Shown: positions 24,768 to 34,544, numbered from the stretch's first letter. The stretch: DNA of 64,000 nucleotides from Xenophilus sp. AP218F (GCA_002213445.1 NJIE01000023.1:124001-188000), one strand, 5' to 3'. The notes: generated from the sequence alone by a model not told the origin. Program-made: numbers and translations.

Positions 24768-26633
24768 TCAGTCCAGATGCTTCTTGAAGAACTTCTCCAT
24801 CGCGCCGTAGGCTTCGAAGCGGTTTTCCTCGTTGTGGAAGCCGTGGCCTTCGTTGTCCTTGACGATGTATTCCACCTCCACCCCGCGCTTCTTCAGCGCG
24901 TCGACGATCTGATTGGATTCGTTGATGTTGACGCGCGGGTCCTTGGCGCCTTGCAGCACCAATAGCGGGGTCTGGATGCGGTCGACATGGAACACCGGCG
25001 AACGCTCGCGCAGCAATGCCTTGTCCTTCTCCGGATGGCCCACCATCTCGTACATGGAGTCGAGGAAAGGCTTCCAGTACGGCGGGATGGTGGTCATGAA
25101 GGTGAACAGATTGGACACCCCCACGTAGTCCACCGCGCAGCGGTACAGCTCCGGGGTCTTGGTGATGCCGGCGAGCGTGGCGTAGCCGCCGTAGCTGCCG
25201 CCGTAAATGCACACCCGCTTGGGATCGGCTACGCCGGCTTGCTCCAGCCACTTGACGCCGTCGGTGACGTCGTCCTGCATCTTGCCGCCCCACTCCTTGA
25301 ACGATGCTTCCCAGAACTGGCGGCCGTAGCCGGTGGAGCCGCGGAAGTTCATCTGCAGCACCGCCCAGCCGCGGCTGGCGAAGAACTGCGCCTCCGGATT
25401 GAAGCCCCAGCTGTCGCGCGCCCACGGCCCGCCGTGCGGGTTGACGATCACCGGCAGGCCCTTGGCGCTCTCCTTGCCCTTGGGCAAAGTCAGGTAGCCG
25501 TTGATGGTCAGGCCGTCGCGGCTTTGGTACTGGATGGGCTGCATGCTGGCCATCTGGTCCTCTTTCAGCCACGGCGTGATTTCGGCAAGCAAAGTCAGCT
25601 TGTCGCCGGCGCGGTCGTAGAGGTAGCGCTTGCCCTGGGTCTTGTCGCTCCACACCGCCACCACGAAGCGGTTTTCGGCGCGATTGGACGACTGGATATC
25701 TACCTGATAGCCGGGGAAATGGGCTTCCAGCTTGGCCAGCAAGGCCTTGCTGTCGGCGTCGAAGCACTCGCGGCCGGGCTTGTCGGTTTCAAAGGCGGCG
25801 CAGGTAATCACCTTGCGCTTGCGCGAATAGCTCAGGCCGTCCACGTCCACATCCTGGCGGGCGTAGACTTCGCGGACTTCCTTGCCGGTTTTCGGGTCGT
25901 ACTCGACGATGGCGCTCTTGTCGCGGCCCAGATTGCTGCTGGCGTAGAAACGCTGGTTGTCGAAGGTGAAGAACAGCGGCGCGAAGCTCTCGCGGAAGGT
26001 GGTGGTGAGCAGCTTGCGGAACTTTTCGCCGGGCTTGTCGCGGTACAGCACGGTGTTGTTGACGCCGTCGGTTTCGATGGCGATGCGGATATTGCCCTTG
26101 TGGTCGGTCTGCCAGCTGGACACCTTGCCCGGGTTTTCCGCCTCCAGCTTGAGCTGGCCGGTTTTCAGGTTGAGGCGGTAGACGTCGAAGACTTCGCGGT
26201 TGCGCTTGTTGAGCCCCACCAGCAGCTCGTCGTCGCGGTCGATCAGGCTGTCGACGATCTCGGCGCGCACGCCGGGGAAAGGCGTCAGGTCGCGGGTCTT
26301 GCCGCTTTTCAAATCCACGCTGTAGAGGTGGAAGTTCTCGTCGCCGCCGTTGTCCTTGGCGTACACCAGCCGGTCATTGCCCTTCCAGAAGTAGCCGGAC
26401 AGATCGCGATCCTTGATGGCGGTGACGCGCTGGTCGGGCTTGCCCGGCCGGCGCACCACGATATTGCGGCGCGACTCCCACGGCGACAGGAAGGCCACGC
26501 TCTTGCCGTCCGGCGACACGGTGAAATTGCTTTGTTGCGGGTTGCGGAAGAAGTCGCGCAGCGGAATCTCGTCGGCGAAAGCCGAGCCGGCCAGCAGCGA
26601 AGCCGCCAGCAAGGTAAGGGTATGGACTTTCAA
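24768..26633 (-). CDS. Secreted S9-family prolyl oligopeptidase/acylaminoacyl peptidase
   Basis: 621 residues. A signal peptide (MKVHTLTLLAASLLAGSAFA) and a beta-propeller region (residues about 25-370) come before the alpha/beta hydrolase domain. The nucleophile is Ser480 in GGSYGGYATL; the acid is in LQGAKDPRVN and the His in NEGHGFHNEENR. It is probably a periplasmic enzyme that trims peptides. Divergent from it lies an M14 carboxypeptidase, and together they suggest extracytoplasmic peptide breakdown next to an amino-acid uptake system. Confidence 0.9.
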   Translation of the reverse strand: MKVHTLTLLAASLLAGSAFADEIPLRDFFRNPQQSNFTVSPDGKSVAFLSPWESRRNIVVRRPGKPDQRVTAIKDRDLSGYFWKGNDRLVYAKDNGGDENFHLYSVDLKSGKTRDLTPFPGVRAEIVDSLIDRDDELLVGLNKRNREVFDVYRLNLKTGQLKLEAENPGKVSSWQTDHKGNIRIAIETDGVNNTVLYRDKPGEKFRKLLTTTFRESFAPLFFTFDNQRFYASSNLGRDKSAIVEYDPKTGKEVREVYARQDVDVDGLSYSRKRKVITCAAFETDKPGRECFDADSKALLAKLEAHFPGYQVDIQSSNRAENRFVVAVWSDKTQGKRYLYDRAGDKLTLLAEITPWLKEDQMASMQPIQYQSRDGLTINGYLTLPKGKESAKGLPVIVNPHGGPWARDSWGFNPEAQFFASRGWAVLQMNFRGSTGYGRQFWEASFKEWGGKMQDDVTDGVKWLEQAGVADPKRVCIYGGSYGGYATLAGITKTPELYRCAVDYVGVSNLFTFMTTIPPYWKPFLDSMYEMVGHPEKDKALLRERSPVFHVDRIQTPLLVLQGAKDPRVNINESNQIVDALKKRGVEVEYIVKDNEGHGFHNEENRFEAYGAMEKFFKKHLD

Positions 26634-26914
26634 CGCTGTTTCCTCGGAAAAATGCTATGAACCACCTGGCGGGAACCGCCCGGACCTGGCCATGCCCGCG
26701 GGCACGGCGAGACTTCGATGTTAATGCGATAAGATTCCGCGCCGCAAACATGCCATGCAATTTTCAGCAAATTGCAGCATCGTGCCATCAACTTTCAGCA
26801 ATGCGGCATATCCTGCGGCAGACTTGACTCCCATCAATCAGAATGAATAAGCGTATTCGGTTTTGGCGCAAGCTGGCGTAGCCTGTGGCGGCTCAACACA
26901 CACAGGAGCCTGAA
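26634..26914. other. Divergent promoter region of the two peptidase genes
   Basis: 281 bases with two direct copies of TTTCAGCAA (around 26762 and 26794), each followed by GC.GCA-like sequence. They lie between the divergent starts and could be activator sites. No gene is seen. Confidence 0.35.
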
Positions 26915-28810
26915 ATGAGTCGCACCGCTTCGCGCTTGACCTTGATTTCCGCCCTGCTGGCCAGCCTGCCGGCCTTCGCCACCCCCGCCGCGCCCGACTA
27001 CGTCGACGCCGACCAGTTCCTCAACGCCGCCAAACAGCGGGTATTGCCGCCGGACATCCCGTGGAACGGCAAGAGCCAGCAGTTCGCCGTGGCCAAGGAC
27101 GACCCGTGGGCCACGCCGTTCGAAGCCTCCGGCTTCACCCACACCCCGCCGTACAACGAAACCCTGGCCTATCTGGAACGGCTGGCCGCCGCCAGGCCCG
27201 AGCTGATCAAGCTGGTGGCGCTTGAGGAAAAAACCGACGAAGGCCGCCCGTTCATGATGGCGGTGGTCTCCACCAGCGGCGACAAGTCCGCAGCCGGCCT
27301 CAAGGCCTCCGGCAAGCCCACCATTTACGTCGAAGCCGGCATCCACCCCGGCGAAGCCAACGGCAAGGACGCCGGGCTGATGATGCTGCGCGACATGACG
27401 GTGCGCGGCAGCGAGCGCGCGCTGTTGGACAAGGTGAACATCCTGTTCGTGCCCACCGTCAACATCGACGGCGACATGCGCTACGGCAAATACGGCCGCA
27501 TCAACCAGAACGGCCCGGCCGAAACCGGCTGGCGCGTCAACGGCCGCAACCTCAACCTGAACCGCGACTTCGCCAAGCTGGACAGCCCGGAAATCCGCAA
27601 CGTGGCGCGCGCGCTGGGCGAATACGCGCCCGACTTCTTCATCGACACCCACAGCACCGACGGCGTCAACTACCAGTACGACGTCACCTACTGCAACAAC
27701 GGCCTGGGCTGGTCGCCCGAATCCAGCCGCTGGATGGACAAGGTGATGACGCCCTACGTCTACAAGGAGCTGCGCGCCTACGGCCACGAGCCCAACGTCT
27801 GCATCTCGATGAACGACAACGAGGACATCGGCAAGGGCTATTACCCCTACTACAGCGACCTCGCCCGCTTCTCCAACCAGTACGCCGACGTGCGCGGCAT
27901 CCCCGGCATCCTGGTGGAACTGCACGCGCTCAAGCCCTACAAGCAACAGGTGCTGGGCAACTACGTGCTGTACAAGTCCATCTTCGAGAGCGTGGCCGCC
28001 AATCAGGACAGCCTGCGCGCCGCCATCGCCAGGGACCGCGCCGCGCGGCCCAAGGAGGTGACGCTCACCTGGAAGGAAGCCGACGGCAAGCCGCAGCTGG
28101 TGGATTTCAAGGGCGTGAAGTTCGAGAAGGTGCAATCGCCCATCACCGGCGACAAGATCGTGCGCTGGAGCAACCAGCCGCAAACCTACCGCATCCCGAT
28201 CACCCCGCTGACCGTGCCCGACCTGGTGGTAACGCGGCCCAAGGCCTACGTGGTGCCGGCGCAGTGGCGCGACGTGATCGACAGGCTGAAGGTGCACGGC
28301 ATCGCCATGACCACGCTGGACAAACCGGCCACGCTGGACGTGACGGTATACCGGCTGGACGACATCAAGCTGGGCACGCCGTTCGAACCCGACCGCGAAT
28401 CGGCCGACAAGATCCCGGGCTACGAAGGCCGGCTGCTGATCAGCGGCAAGCCGCTGGCGCAGGCGCGCAAGGTGACCTACCCGGCAGGCTCGGTGGTGAT
28501 CGACCCCGACCAGCAACTGGGCACGCTGGCCATGGTGCTGCTGGAACCGGACAGCCCGGACTCCTTCCTGCGCTGGGGCTTCTTCAACGCCAACCTCACC
28601 TCGGCCGAAGCGCCGGAAGCCTACGTGATGGAACCGATGGCGCGGCGCATGCTGGCCGAAAGCCCGGCGCTGCGCAAGGCGTTCGCCGCCAAGCTCAAGG
28701 CCGATCCCAAGTTCGCCAAGGACCGCAACGCGCGCCTGAACTGGTTCTATGAGCAAACGCCGTTCGCCGACAGCAACCGCTTCCTCTACCCGGTGGGCAT
28801 CGTGCGCTGA
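26915..28810 (+). CDS. Secreted M14-family zinc carboxypeptidase
   Basis: 631 residues. The signal peptide is MSRTASRLTLISALLASLPAFA. Zinc ligands are visible in EAGIHPGEANGKD (H..E) and DTHSTDGVNYQYD (His). Substrate Arg/Asn lie in GRNLNLNRDF, and the catalytic Glu in PGILVELHALKPY. The N-terminal catalytic domain spans about residues 60-370; the C-terminal 250 residues are a family-specific beta domain. The ATG at 26915 has CAGGAG upstream. An earlier ATG at 26885 lacks a site. Confidence 0.9.
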   Translation: MSRTASRLTLISALLASLPAFATPAAPDYVDADQFLNAAKQRVLPPDIPWNGKSQQFAVAKDDPWATPFEASGFTHTPPYNETLAYLERLAAARPELIKLVALEEKTDEGRPFMMAVVSTSGDKSAAGLKASGKPTIYVEAGIHPGEANGKDAGLMMLRDMTVRGSERALLDKVNILFVPTVNIDGDMRYGKYGRINQNGPAETGWRVNGRNLNLNRDFAKLDSPEIRNVARALGEYAPDFFIDTHSTDGVNYQYDVTYCNNGLGWSPESSRWMDKVMTPYVYKELRAYGHEPNVCISMNDNEDIGKGYYPYYSDLARFSNQYADVRGIPGILVELHALKPYKQQVLGNYVLYKSIFESVAANQDSLRAAIARDRAARPKEVTLTWKEADGKPQLVDFKGVKFEKVQSPITGDKIVRWSNQPQTYRIPITPLTVPDLVVTRPKAYVVPAQWRDVIDRLKVHGIAMTTLDKPATLDVTVYRLDDIKLGTPFEPDRESADKIPGYEGRLLISGKPLAQARKVTYPAGSVVIDPDQQLGTLAMVLLEPDSPDSFLRWGFFNANLTSAEAPEAYVMEPMARRMLAESPALRKAFAAKLKADPKFAKDRNARLNWFYEQTPFADSNRFLYPVGIVR

Positions 28811-28891
28811 CGGCGAACCGGCGGCGGCCGGCCCGGTCTACAATGCATTCAGGCTCTCGGCTCGCGGCTGTTCCGCGCCAGGGGAGAATGC

Positions 28892-29656
28892 ATGCATATC
28901 AAGATACTGGGCGCGGCCGCCTGCGCCGGCCACCCGGGCCAGACCACCTGCTTTCTGGCCGGCGACGACACGCTGATGGATTGCGGCACCGGCTGCTGCA
29001 ATCTGTCCGAGCGCGCCATGCTGGCGGTGCGCCGGGTATTGCTCACCCACAGCCATATCGACCACTGCGGCTTCCTGCCTCTGCTGGCCGATGTGCACGC
29101 CAGCCACGGCGGTCCGGGGCTGGACGTTTACGCCCTGCCCGAAACACTGGACGCCCTGCGCCGGCATCTGTTCAACAACGTGATGTGGCCCGATTACACC
29201 CGCCAGCCGCAAGAGCGGCCCTGGGTGCGGCTGATTCCGGTGGCGGTGGGCGACGGCGTGGAGCTGGACGAAGGCCGCGCCGTGGCGCTGCCCGCCGCCC
29301 ATAGCGTGCCCGGCATCGGCTGGCTGATACACGGCGCATGGCGCACGCTGGCCTTCAGCGGCGACAGCGGCCTGTGCCTGCCGTTCTGGCGGCAGCTGGC
29401 CGACACCCCCTCCCTCACCGACGTGATCTGCGAAGTGACCTACAGCGACGAACGCGCCGGCGACGCCGCCGCCCAGGGCCATCTGTCGCCGGCCCAGCTG
29501 CTGCCGCGCCTGGCCGAGCTGCCCGCCTCGGTGCGGCTGTGGATATCGCATACCGACCCGATCTGCCGCGAAGCGCTCTGGCAGCAGCTGCAGCTGGGCG
29601 CGCCCGCCGGCATGCTGATCAGCCCGCTCAAGGAAGGCACGCTGATCGAACTGTAA
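28892..29656 (+). CDS. Metallo-beta-lactamase-fold hydrolase
   Basis: 254 residues with the dinuclear zinc motif LLTHSHIDHCGFLPLL (HxHxDH), further ligands in PAAHSVPGIGW and FSGDSG, and VRLWISHTDP near the end. This architecture resembles RNase Z-like and cAMP phosphodiesterase-like MBL proteins, so a nucleotide or phosphodiester substrate is possible. CGTGCCNLSERA near the N-terminus is Cys-rich. It lies 15 bases before the DUF190 gene, probably an operon. Confidence 0.8.
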   Translation: MHIKILGAAACAGHPGQTTCFLAGDDTLMDCGTGCCNLSERAMLAVRRVLLTHSHIDHCGFLPLLADVHASHGGPGLDVYALPETLDALRRHLFNNVMWPDYTRQPQERPWVRLIPVAVGDGVELDEGRAVALPAAHSVPGIGWLIHGAWRTLAFSGDSGLCLPFWRQLADTPSLTDVICEVTYSDERAGDAAAQGHLSPAQLLPRLAELPASVRLWISHTDPICREALWQQLQLGAPAGMLISPLKEGTLIEL

Positions 29657-29671
29657 CGGAAGGAGAACATC

Positions 29672-29989
29672 ATGCAAGGCTGCCAGTTGTCGTTCTTCAC
29701 CCAGCAGGACCATCGCCACGAAGGCCTGCCGCTTGGCGAATGGATCTTGCAGGCGGCGCGCCGCCAGGGCGTGGCCGGCGCCACGCTGTTCGCCGCCAGC
29801 GAAGGCTTCGGCGGCCACCGCCGCATCCATGCCGGCCACGCCTTCGACCTGGCCGACCAGCCGGTGGAAGTGACGATGGCGGTCAGCGTCCAGGACGCCG
29901 AAGCGCTGCTGCAAACCCTGCGCGACGCCGGGGTCAAGGTGTTTTACGTCAAGACCCCGATCGAATACGGCATGCTGGGCGAGAGCTAG
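29672..29989 (+). CDS. DUF190 family protein
   Basis: 105 residues with the DUF190 pattern: QLSFFTQQDHRHEGLPLGEWILQAARRQGVAGATLFAASEGFGG, then VTMAVSVQDAEALLQTLRDAGVKVFYVKTPIEYG. The fold is ferredoxin-like (PII-related) and the function unknown. GGAAGGAG precedes the ATG. It is probably co-transcribed with the MBL-fold gene. Confidence 0.85.
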   Translation: MQGCQLSFFTQQDHRHEGLPLGEWILQAARRQGVAGATLFAASEGFGGHRRIHAGHAFDLADQPVEVTMAVSVQDAEALLQTLRDAGVKVFYVKTPIEYGMLGES

Positions 29990-30014
29990 AGCGCGCCCCG
30001 CCCGCGCCGCGCGC

Positions 30015-31055
30015 TCAGGCGTTGACTACGGTGAAATCCGGCAGCGGCGGCGTGTCCAGCACGCCGCTCTTGACCGTGGCGAAATCGATCCGCGACAGAT
30101 CCAGCGCCCGATAGTGCATGCTCGCGTCGGTGCGGAAGGCAAGCAGCTTGCGCGTCGGGCTCTTCAGCGCGGCGTACTGGGTGTAGTCCTGATAGCCGTG
30201 CTCCCCGCGCACCGTGCCGCGCGGGATATCCACGCTATTGAGCAGATGGGTGGCGAGCTGGCGCGCCTCGTCCCAATCGGCGGGCACATTGGAAAACTGC
30301 TTGAGATAGGCGATGCGGACAAAACGCGCCGGCGGCGTCGCGTTGCCGGGCAAACCGGCCAGACCGCCGCCATGCCCCGGCTCCTGGGCATGATGGCTGC
30401 CCAGCATCCCCGGCTGCGGATCATCCGGCGTCAGATTCAGATAATTGCCGAGATTGGTGCGATGCCAGGGGAAAGACGGCCCGTTGGTGCACACGCCCAC
30501 CGTGTTGGCATGCACCACCTTGGCCCCGTCGACAAACTCCACCACCACCGACTCGCCCCTGGCGTCCACGATCGCAGCGTGGAACGGCATCAGGCTGGCC
30601 AGCGTTTCCGGCAGCCAGAAATTCACCTGTTTCAGGCGCTCGCGCAATTCCGCCACGCTGCCGCAGTGCGCCAGCGCCCAGTTGCAGAACAAAGGCGCCA
30701 GCACGGTGGCGTCCTTGCCGCGCCAGGGCTCGTACCTGGCGTCCGGAAACCACAGCAGGCTGACGCTCAAGCCCGCTTCGTTGATGCCGTCGGTCAGAAT
30801 GCGGTCCGTCAGCGGCGCCAATTGCGGGGCAAACGGCAGCACGTTTTTGGTGGCGATGCCGGCATAACCGTAATCGCCGGCCAGCGGGGCCGCCTCCGCC
30901 ATCGCGGCGAAGGCCTCGTCCGGCCAGCGCGGCTGAAACAGCGGCTCGCCGCGGCGATGCAGATAAAACGCCGGCTCCAGCTTCTGCCCGTACTCCATGG
31001 ACCGGCCCACCGTCAGGCTGCCGTCCCTGGCGCTCAAATGAAAATGCGTGCACAT
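30015..31055 (-). CDS. Linear amide C-N hydrolase (choloylglycine hydrolase family)
   Basis: 346 residues, an Ntn hydrolase. The nucleophile is Cys2 (MCTHFHL), exposed after Met removal, followed by GRSMEYG; this fixes the start at 31055 (GGGAG upstream) rather than the longer frame. DRILTDGINEAGLSVSLLWFP and NYLNLTPDDPQPG match choloylglycine/penicillin-V acylase relatives. No signal peptide is seen, since Cys2 must be N-terminal. Possible substrates include N-acyl amides such as acyl-homoserine lactones or bile-salt-like compounds. The substrate is not determined. Confidence 0.85.
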   Translation of the reverse strand: MCTHFHLSARDGSLTVGRSMEYGQKLEPAFYLHRRGEPLFQPRWPDEAFAAMAEAAPLAGDYGYAGIATKNVLPFAPQLAPLTDRILTDGINEAGLSVSLLWFPDARYEPWRGKDATVLAPLFCNWALAHCGSVAELRERLKQVNFWLPETLASLMPFHAAIVDARGESVVVEFVDGAKVVHANTVGVCTNGPSFPWHRTNLGNYLNLTPDDPQPGMLGSHHAQEPGHGGGLAGLPGNATPPARFVRIAYLKQFSNVPADWDEARQLATHLLNSVDIPRGTVRGEHGYQDYTQYAALKSPTRKLLAFRTDASMHYRALDLSRIDFATVKSGVLDTPPLPDFTVVNA

Positions 31056-31170
31056 GGTTTTCTCCCTGCCGCCCCGCCGCCGATCGCGGCACGATGCCCG
31101 ATCCAGACGGCGGAAAGCGCCCAAGCAAATCGCAGCTTCATGCCATGCGCAACTGCACTTTCCGACAGGC

Positions 31171-31380
31171 TCAGAATTCCACGTCGAAACCGGCGTCGGC
31201 CACCGCGGCGGCCAACTCTTCCGGCGAGACCACCGCGGCGTCGTACACCACCCGCGCCTGTTTGGCTTCCAGGCTGACCTCGGCCTCGCTGACGCCGGCC
31301 ATTTCGTTCAATACGCCGGTCACGCTCTTGGCGCAGCCGCCGCAGGTCATGCCATCCACGTTCATGATCAATTCAGACAT
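31171..31380 (-). CDS. copZ: Copper chaperone CopZ (heavy-metal-associated domain)
   Basis: 69 residues, a single HMA domain. The Cu(I) site is GMTCGGC with Cys13 and Cys16. The rest (VTGVLNEMAGVSEAEVSLEAKQARVVYD) has the usual betaalphabetabetaalphabeta pattern. It delivers Cu(I) to CopA. The gene lies 21 bases after copA on the same strand, so it belongs to the CsoR-controlled operon. Confidence 0.95.
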   Translation of the reverse strand: MSELIMNVDGMTCGGCAKSVTGVLNEMAGVSEAEVSLEAKQARVVYDAAVVSPEELAAAVADAGFDVEF

Positions 31381-31401
31381 CGCTCTCTCCAGTTGTGAAA
31401 T

Positions 31402-33744
31402 TCATTTCCAGCGCCGCAGCAGCAGGGAGTTGCTGACTACGGACACCGAACTTGCCGCCATCGCCGCGCCAGCAATCACCGGATTGAGCAGGCCGACCGC
31501 CGCCAGCGGGATGCCGAGCAGGTTGTAGATGAAGGCAAAGGCGAGATTCTGGCGGATTTTCGCCAGCGTGGCACGCGACAGCCGCATCGCGTCGACCACG
31601 TGGCGCAAGTCGCCGCGCATCAGCGTGATGTCCGCCGTTTCGATGGCCACGTCCGAGCCTGCGCCCATCGCCAGGCTGACGTCGGCGGCGGCTAGCGCCG
31701 GGGCGTCGTTGACGCCGTCGCCCAGCATCGCCACCACATGCCCCTGCGCCTGCCAGCGCGCCACTTCGGCGGCCTTGTCCTGCGGCTTGACCTCGGCGCG
31801 GAAGGTTGCGATGCCCGCCTGCCCGGCGATGGCTTGCGCCGTGGCCGGATTGTCGCCGGTCAGCATCACCAATTCGACGCCCAACTGCCGCAAGGCCGCC
31901 ACCGCCTGCGCCGAGCTGGCGCGGATCTGGTCGGCCAGGGCCAGCAGGCCCGCCAGTTCGCCGTCCAGACTGACCGCCACCACGGTGTGGCCGGCGCGTT
32001 GCAACGCCTCCGCCTGCCGCCGCGCGTCTTCGCCTATCCAGGCCGGCACGCCGACGCGCGCCAGGCCGCGGCCGGCCACCTCGGCCGTCACCCCGCGGCC
32101 GACTTCGGCGGCGAACGCGCTGACCGGCAACAGGGGCAGCCCGCGCTCGCGAGCGGCCTCCAGCACGGCGCGCGCCAGCGGGTGTTCCGACCCGGCCTCG
32201 ACGCTGGCGGCCAGCTGCAGCAGCCCATCCTCGTCGCCGTTCATGGCTTGCAAAGCCGCTACTTTGGGCCGGCCTTCGGTCAGCGTGCCGGTTTTGTCCA
32301 CCAGCAGCACGTCCACCTTGCTCGTCAGCTCCAGCGCGCCGGCGTTGCGGAACAGGATGCCGCGGCGCGCGCCGTTGCCGACGCCGACCATTACCGCCGT
32401 CGGCGTGGCCAGCCCCAGCGCGCACGGGCAGGCGATCACCAGCACCGCCACCGCGTGGATCAGCGCCGTCGCCCAGTCGCCGAGCCACAGGCCGCCGCCG
32501 ATCAGGGTCAGCAGGCTGATGGCGGCCACCACCGGCACGAACACGCCGGAGATGCGGTCGGCCAGTTGCTGGATCGGCGCCTTGGAGCCTTGCGCCTGCG
32601 CCACCAGCCGCACGATCTCGGCCAGCTGCGTGGCCGCGCCGACGCCGGTGGCGCGTATTTTCAGCATGCCGTCCTGGTTGCGGGTGGCCGCGTACACCGT
32701 GTCGCCGACGCCCTTGTTGACCGGCAGGCTCTCGCCGGTGAGCATGCTCTCGTCCAGCGCCGCCGCGCCCTCCACCACCACGCCGTCCACCGCCAGGCTT
32801 TCGCCGTGGCGCGCCACCACGATGTCGCCGGGAGCGAGGCTGTCCACCGCCACCTCGACCAGCGCGCCGCCGCGCTCGACGCGGGCGGTCTTGGGCGCGA
32901 GACGGATCAACTGGGCGATCGCCGCCGAGGTCTTGCCCTTGGCGCGGGCCTCCAGCAGCTTGCCCAGCAACACCAGCGTGATCACCGCCGCGCTGGCTTC
33001 GAAATACACGTGCTGGCCGGGGATGTCCCACACCGTCACCGCCGTCGACAACAGCCAGGCCATGCTGGTGCCCAGCGCCACCAGCACGTCCATATTGGCC
33101 CCGCCGCCGCGCAGGGCCCGCCACGCGCCGCGATAAAAACGCCAACCGGCGACGAACTGCACCGGGGTGGCCAGCAGCAATTGCCAGCCGCGCGGCAACC
33201 AGCCGTGATGGCCGAATAGCATGGCCGCCATCTCCAGCAGGAAGGGCGCGGTCAAGACGGCGGAAAACGCGAACCAGAAGAGTTCGCGGCGATATTGCGC
33301 CGCCTGGCGCGCCGTCGGGTCGGCCTCCTCCTGCGTAGCCTGGGCGGAAAAACCGGCGCGCGCCGCCGCCGCGAAGATGCTGCCGCGATCGATCAGGCCC
33401 GGAATCCACGCCACCCGCGCCGACTCGGCGGCGAAATTCACCGTGGCCGCGACGCCGGGCAAGCGGTTGAGCGTCTTCTCCAGCCGGGTTGCGCACGCGG
33501 CGCAGCTCATGCCGCCTATCGAAACGTCCAGCGTCTGGCGCGGCACGGAAAAACCGGTTTTGGCCACCGCGGCCAGCACGGCGTCCAGGCTGGCGTCGTC
33601 GGCCAGCGCGACCCGCGCCGACTCGCCGGCGAAGCTGACTTCCGCCTTGACGCCCGTCAGCTTGTTCAGCTGTTTTTCGATGCGGGCGGCGCAGGCGGCG
33701 CAGCTCATGCCGGCGATCGGCAGTTGAATGATGGTGTCCGGCAT
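31402..33744 (-). CDS. copA: Copper-exporting P1B-type ATPase
   Basis: 780 residues in the inner membrane. Two N-terminal metal-binding domains each carry GMSCAAC. The membrane Cu site is Cys439-Pro-Cys441 (ACPCALGLATPT). The phosphorylated residue is Asp483 (DKTGT), with TGDNPATA and GDGVNDAPAL later. It pumps Cu(I) to the periplasm, where the multicopper oxidase acts. The ATG at 33744 has AAGGAGGG upstream. The longer frame to 33792 would cover the operator and promoter, so it is rejected. Confidence 0.97.
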   Translation of the reverse strand: MPDTIIQLPIAGMSCAACAARIEKQLNKLTGVKAEVSFAGESARVALADDASLDAVLAAVAKTGFSVPRQTLDVSIGGMSCAACATRLEKTLNRLPGVAATVNFAAESARVAWIPGLIDRGSIFAAAARAGFSAQATQEEADPTARQAAQYRRELFWFAFSAVLTAPFLLEMAAMLFGHHGWLPRGWQLLLATPVQFVAGWRFYRGAWRALRGGGANMDVLVALGTSMAWLLSTAVTVWDIPGQHVYFEASAAVITLVLLGKLLEARAKGKTSAAIAQLIRLAPKTARVERGGALVEVAVDSLAPGDIVVARHGESLAVDGVVVEGAAALDESMLTGESLPVNKGVGDTVYAATRNQDGMLKIRATGVGAATQLAEIVRLVAQAQGSKAPIQQLADRISGVFVPVVAAISLLTLIGGGLWLGDWATALIHAVAVLVIACPCALGLATPTAVMVGVGNGARRGILFRNAGALELTSKVDVLLVDKTGTLTEGRPKVAALQAMNGDEDGLLQLAASVEAGSEHPLARAVLEAARERGLPLLPVSAFAAEVGRGVTAEVAGRGLARVGVPAWIGEDARRQAEALQRAGHTVVAVSLDGELAGLLALADQIRASSAQAVAALRQLGVELVMLTGDNPATAQAIAGQAGIATFRAEVKPQDKAAEVARWQAQGHVVAMLGDGVNDAPALAAADVSLAMGAGSDVAIETADITLMRGDLRHVVDAMRLSRATLAKIRQNLAFAFIYNLLGIPLAAVGLLNPVIAGAAMAASSVSVVSNSLLLRRWK

Positions 33745-33763
33745 AGACCCTCCTTGCGCTTTC

Positions 33764-33792
33764 TTTATACCCCTACAGGGTATATAGCGCAA
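33764..33792 (-). promoter_or_regulatory. copA promoter with CsoR operator in its spacer
   Basis: On the minus strand TTGCGC (33792-33787), a 17-base spacer and TATAAA (33769-33764). The operator ATACCC-ctaca-GGGTAT occupies 33767-33783, filling the spacer and overlapping the -10. Its design matches the operator before the multicopper oxidase gene, which supports one regulator for both. Confidence 0.82.
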
Positions 33793-33895
33793 GCCGGGGC
33801 GAAGCCCGCCGCGCGGCCGAACACCCGGCCGACCCTTTACCCGCCACCCTTGGCCGTGTTAACAAGACGGATTACCGGCAAGAACGAGGTAGTCC

Positions 33896-34528
33896 ATGCC
33901 CCTCAAGCGTTACGGCGCCGATTGCGCCTTGATCGTGGTGGATGTGCAAAACAGCTTTTGCCCCGGCGGCGCGCTGGCCGTGCCCGGCGGCGATGAAGTC
34001 GTGCCGCTGATCAACCATCTGTCTTTGTTGTTCGAAAACGTGATCCTGACCCAGGATTGGCACCCGGCCGGCCACGTCTCTTTCGCCAGCAGCCATCCCG
34101 GCGCGGCGCCGTTCAGCCAGATCGAGCTGGATTACGGCAAGCAGACGCTGTGGCCGGAGCACTGCGTGGCCGACAGCGACGGCGCGGCGTTCCACCCGGC
34201 GCTGGAAACCGGCCATGCGCGGCTGATTGTGCGCAAGGGCTGCAATCCGGCCATCGACAGCTATTCGGCCTTCGTCGAGGCCGACCGCCGCACCGCCACC
34301 GGCCTTGCCGGCTATCTGGCCGCGCGCGGCATCCGCAAGGTGTGGATCGCCGGCCTCGCCACCGACTTCTGCGTGGCCTGGAGCGCCATCGACGCCTGCG
34401 CCGCGGGCCTGGAAACCTCGGTGATCGAGGACGCCTGTCGCGCCATCGACATCGACGGCTCGCTGGCGCAAGCCTGGTTCGACATGCGCCAGGCCGGCGT
34501 CAGGCGGCTGCGCTCGGACGAGGTGTGA
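33896..34528 (+). CDS. pncA: Nicotinamidase
   Basis: 210 residues, isochorismatase fold. The catalytic triad is Asp16 (IVVDVQNSFCPGGALAV), a Lys in VRKGCNPAIDSYSAF and Cys159 (GLATDFCVAWSAID). DWHPAGHVSF holds the metal-site His. It converts nicotinamide to nicotinate for NAD salvage. The ATG follows GAGGT. It is divergent from copA; the shared 150-base region carries the copper promoter on the other strand. Confidence 0.94.
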   Translation: MPLKRYGADCALIVVDVQNSFCPGGALAVPGGDEVVPLINHLSLLFENVILTQDWHPAGHVSFASSHPGAAPFSQIELDYGKQTLWPEHCVADSDGAAFHPALETGHARLIVRKGCNPAIDSYSAFVEADRRTATGLAGYLAARGIRKVWIAGLATDFCVAWSAIDACAAGLETSVIEDACRAIDIDGSLAQAWFDMRQAGVRRLRSDEV

Positions 34529-34544
34529 GCGCGCCGTTCCGCGC

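Noticed and set aside
33745-33792. Upstream ATG for copA
   Set aside because: It would place the coding region over the promoter and CsoR operator; the inner ATG has AAGGAGGG.
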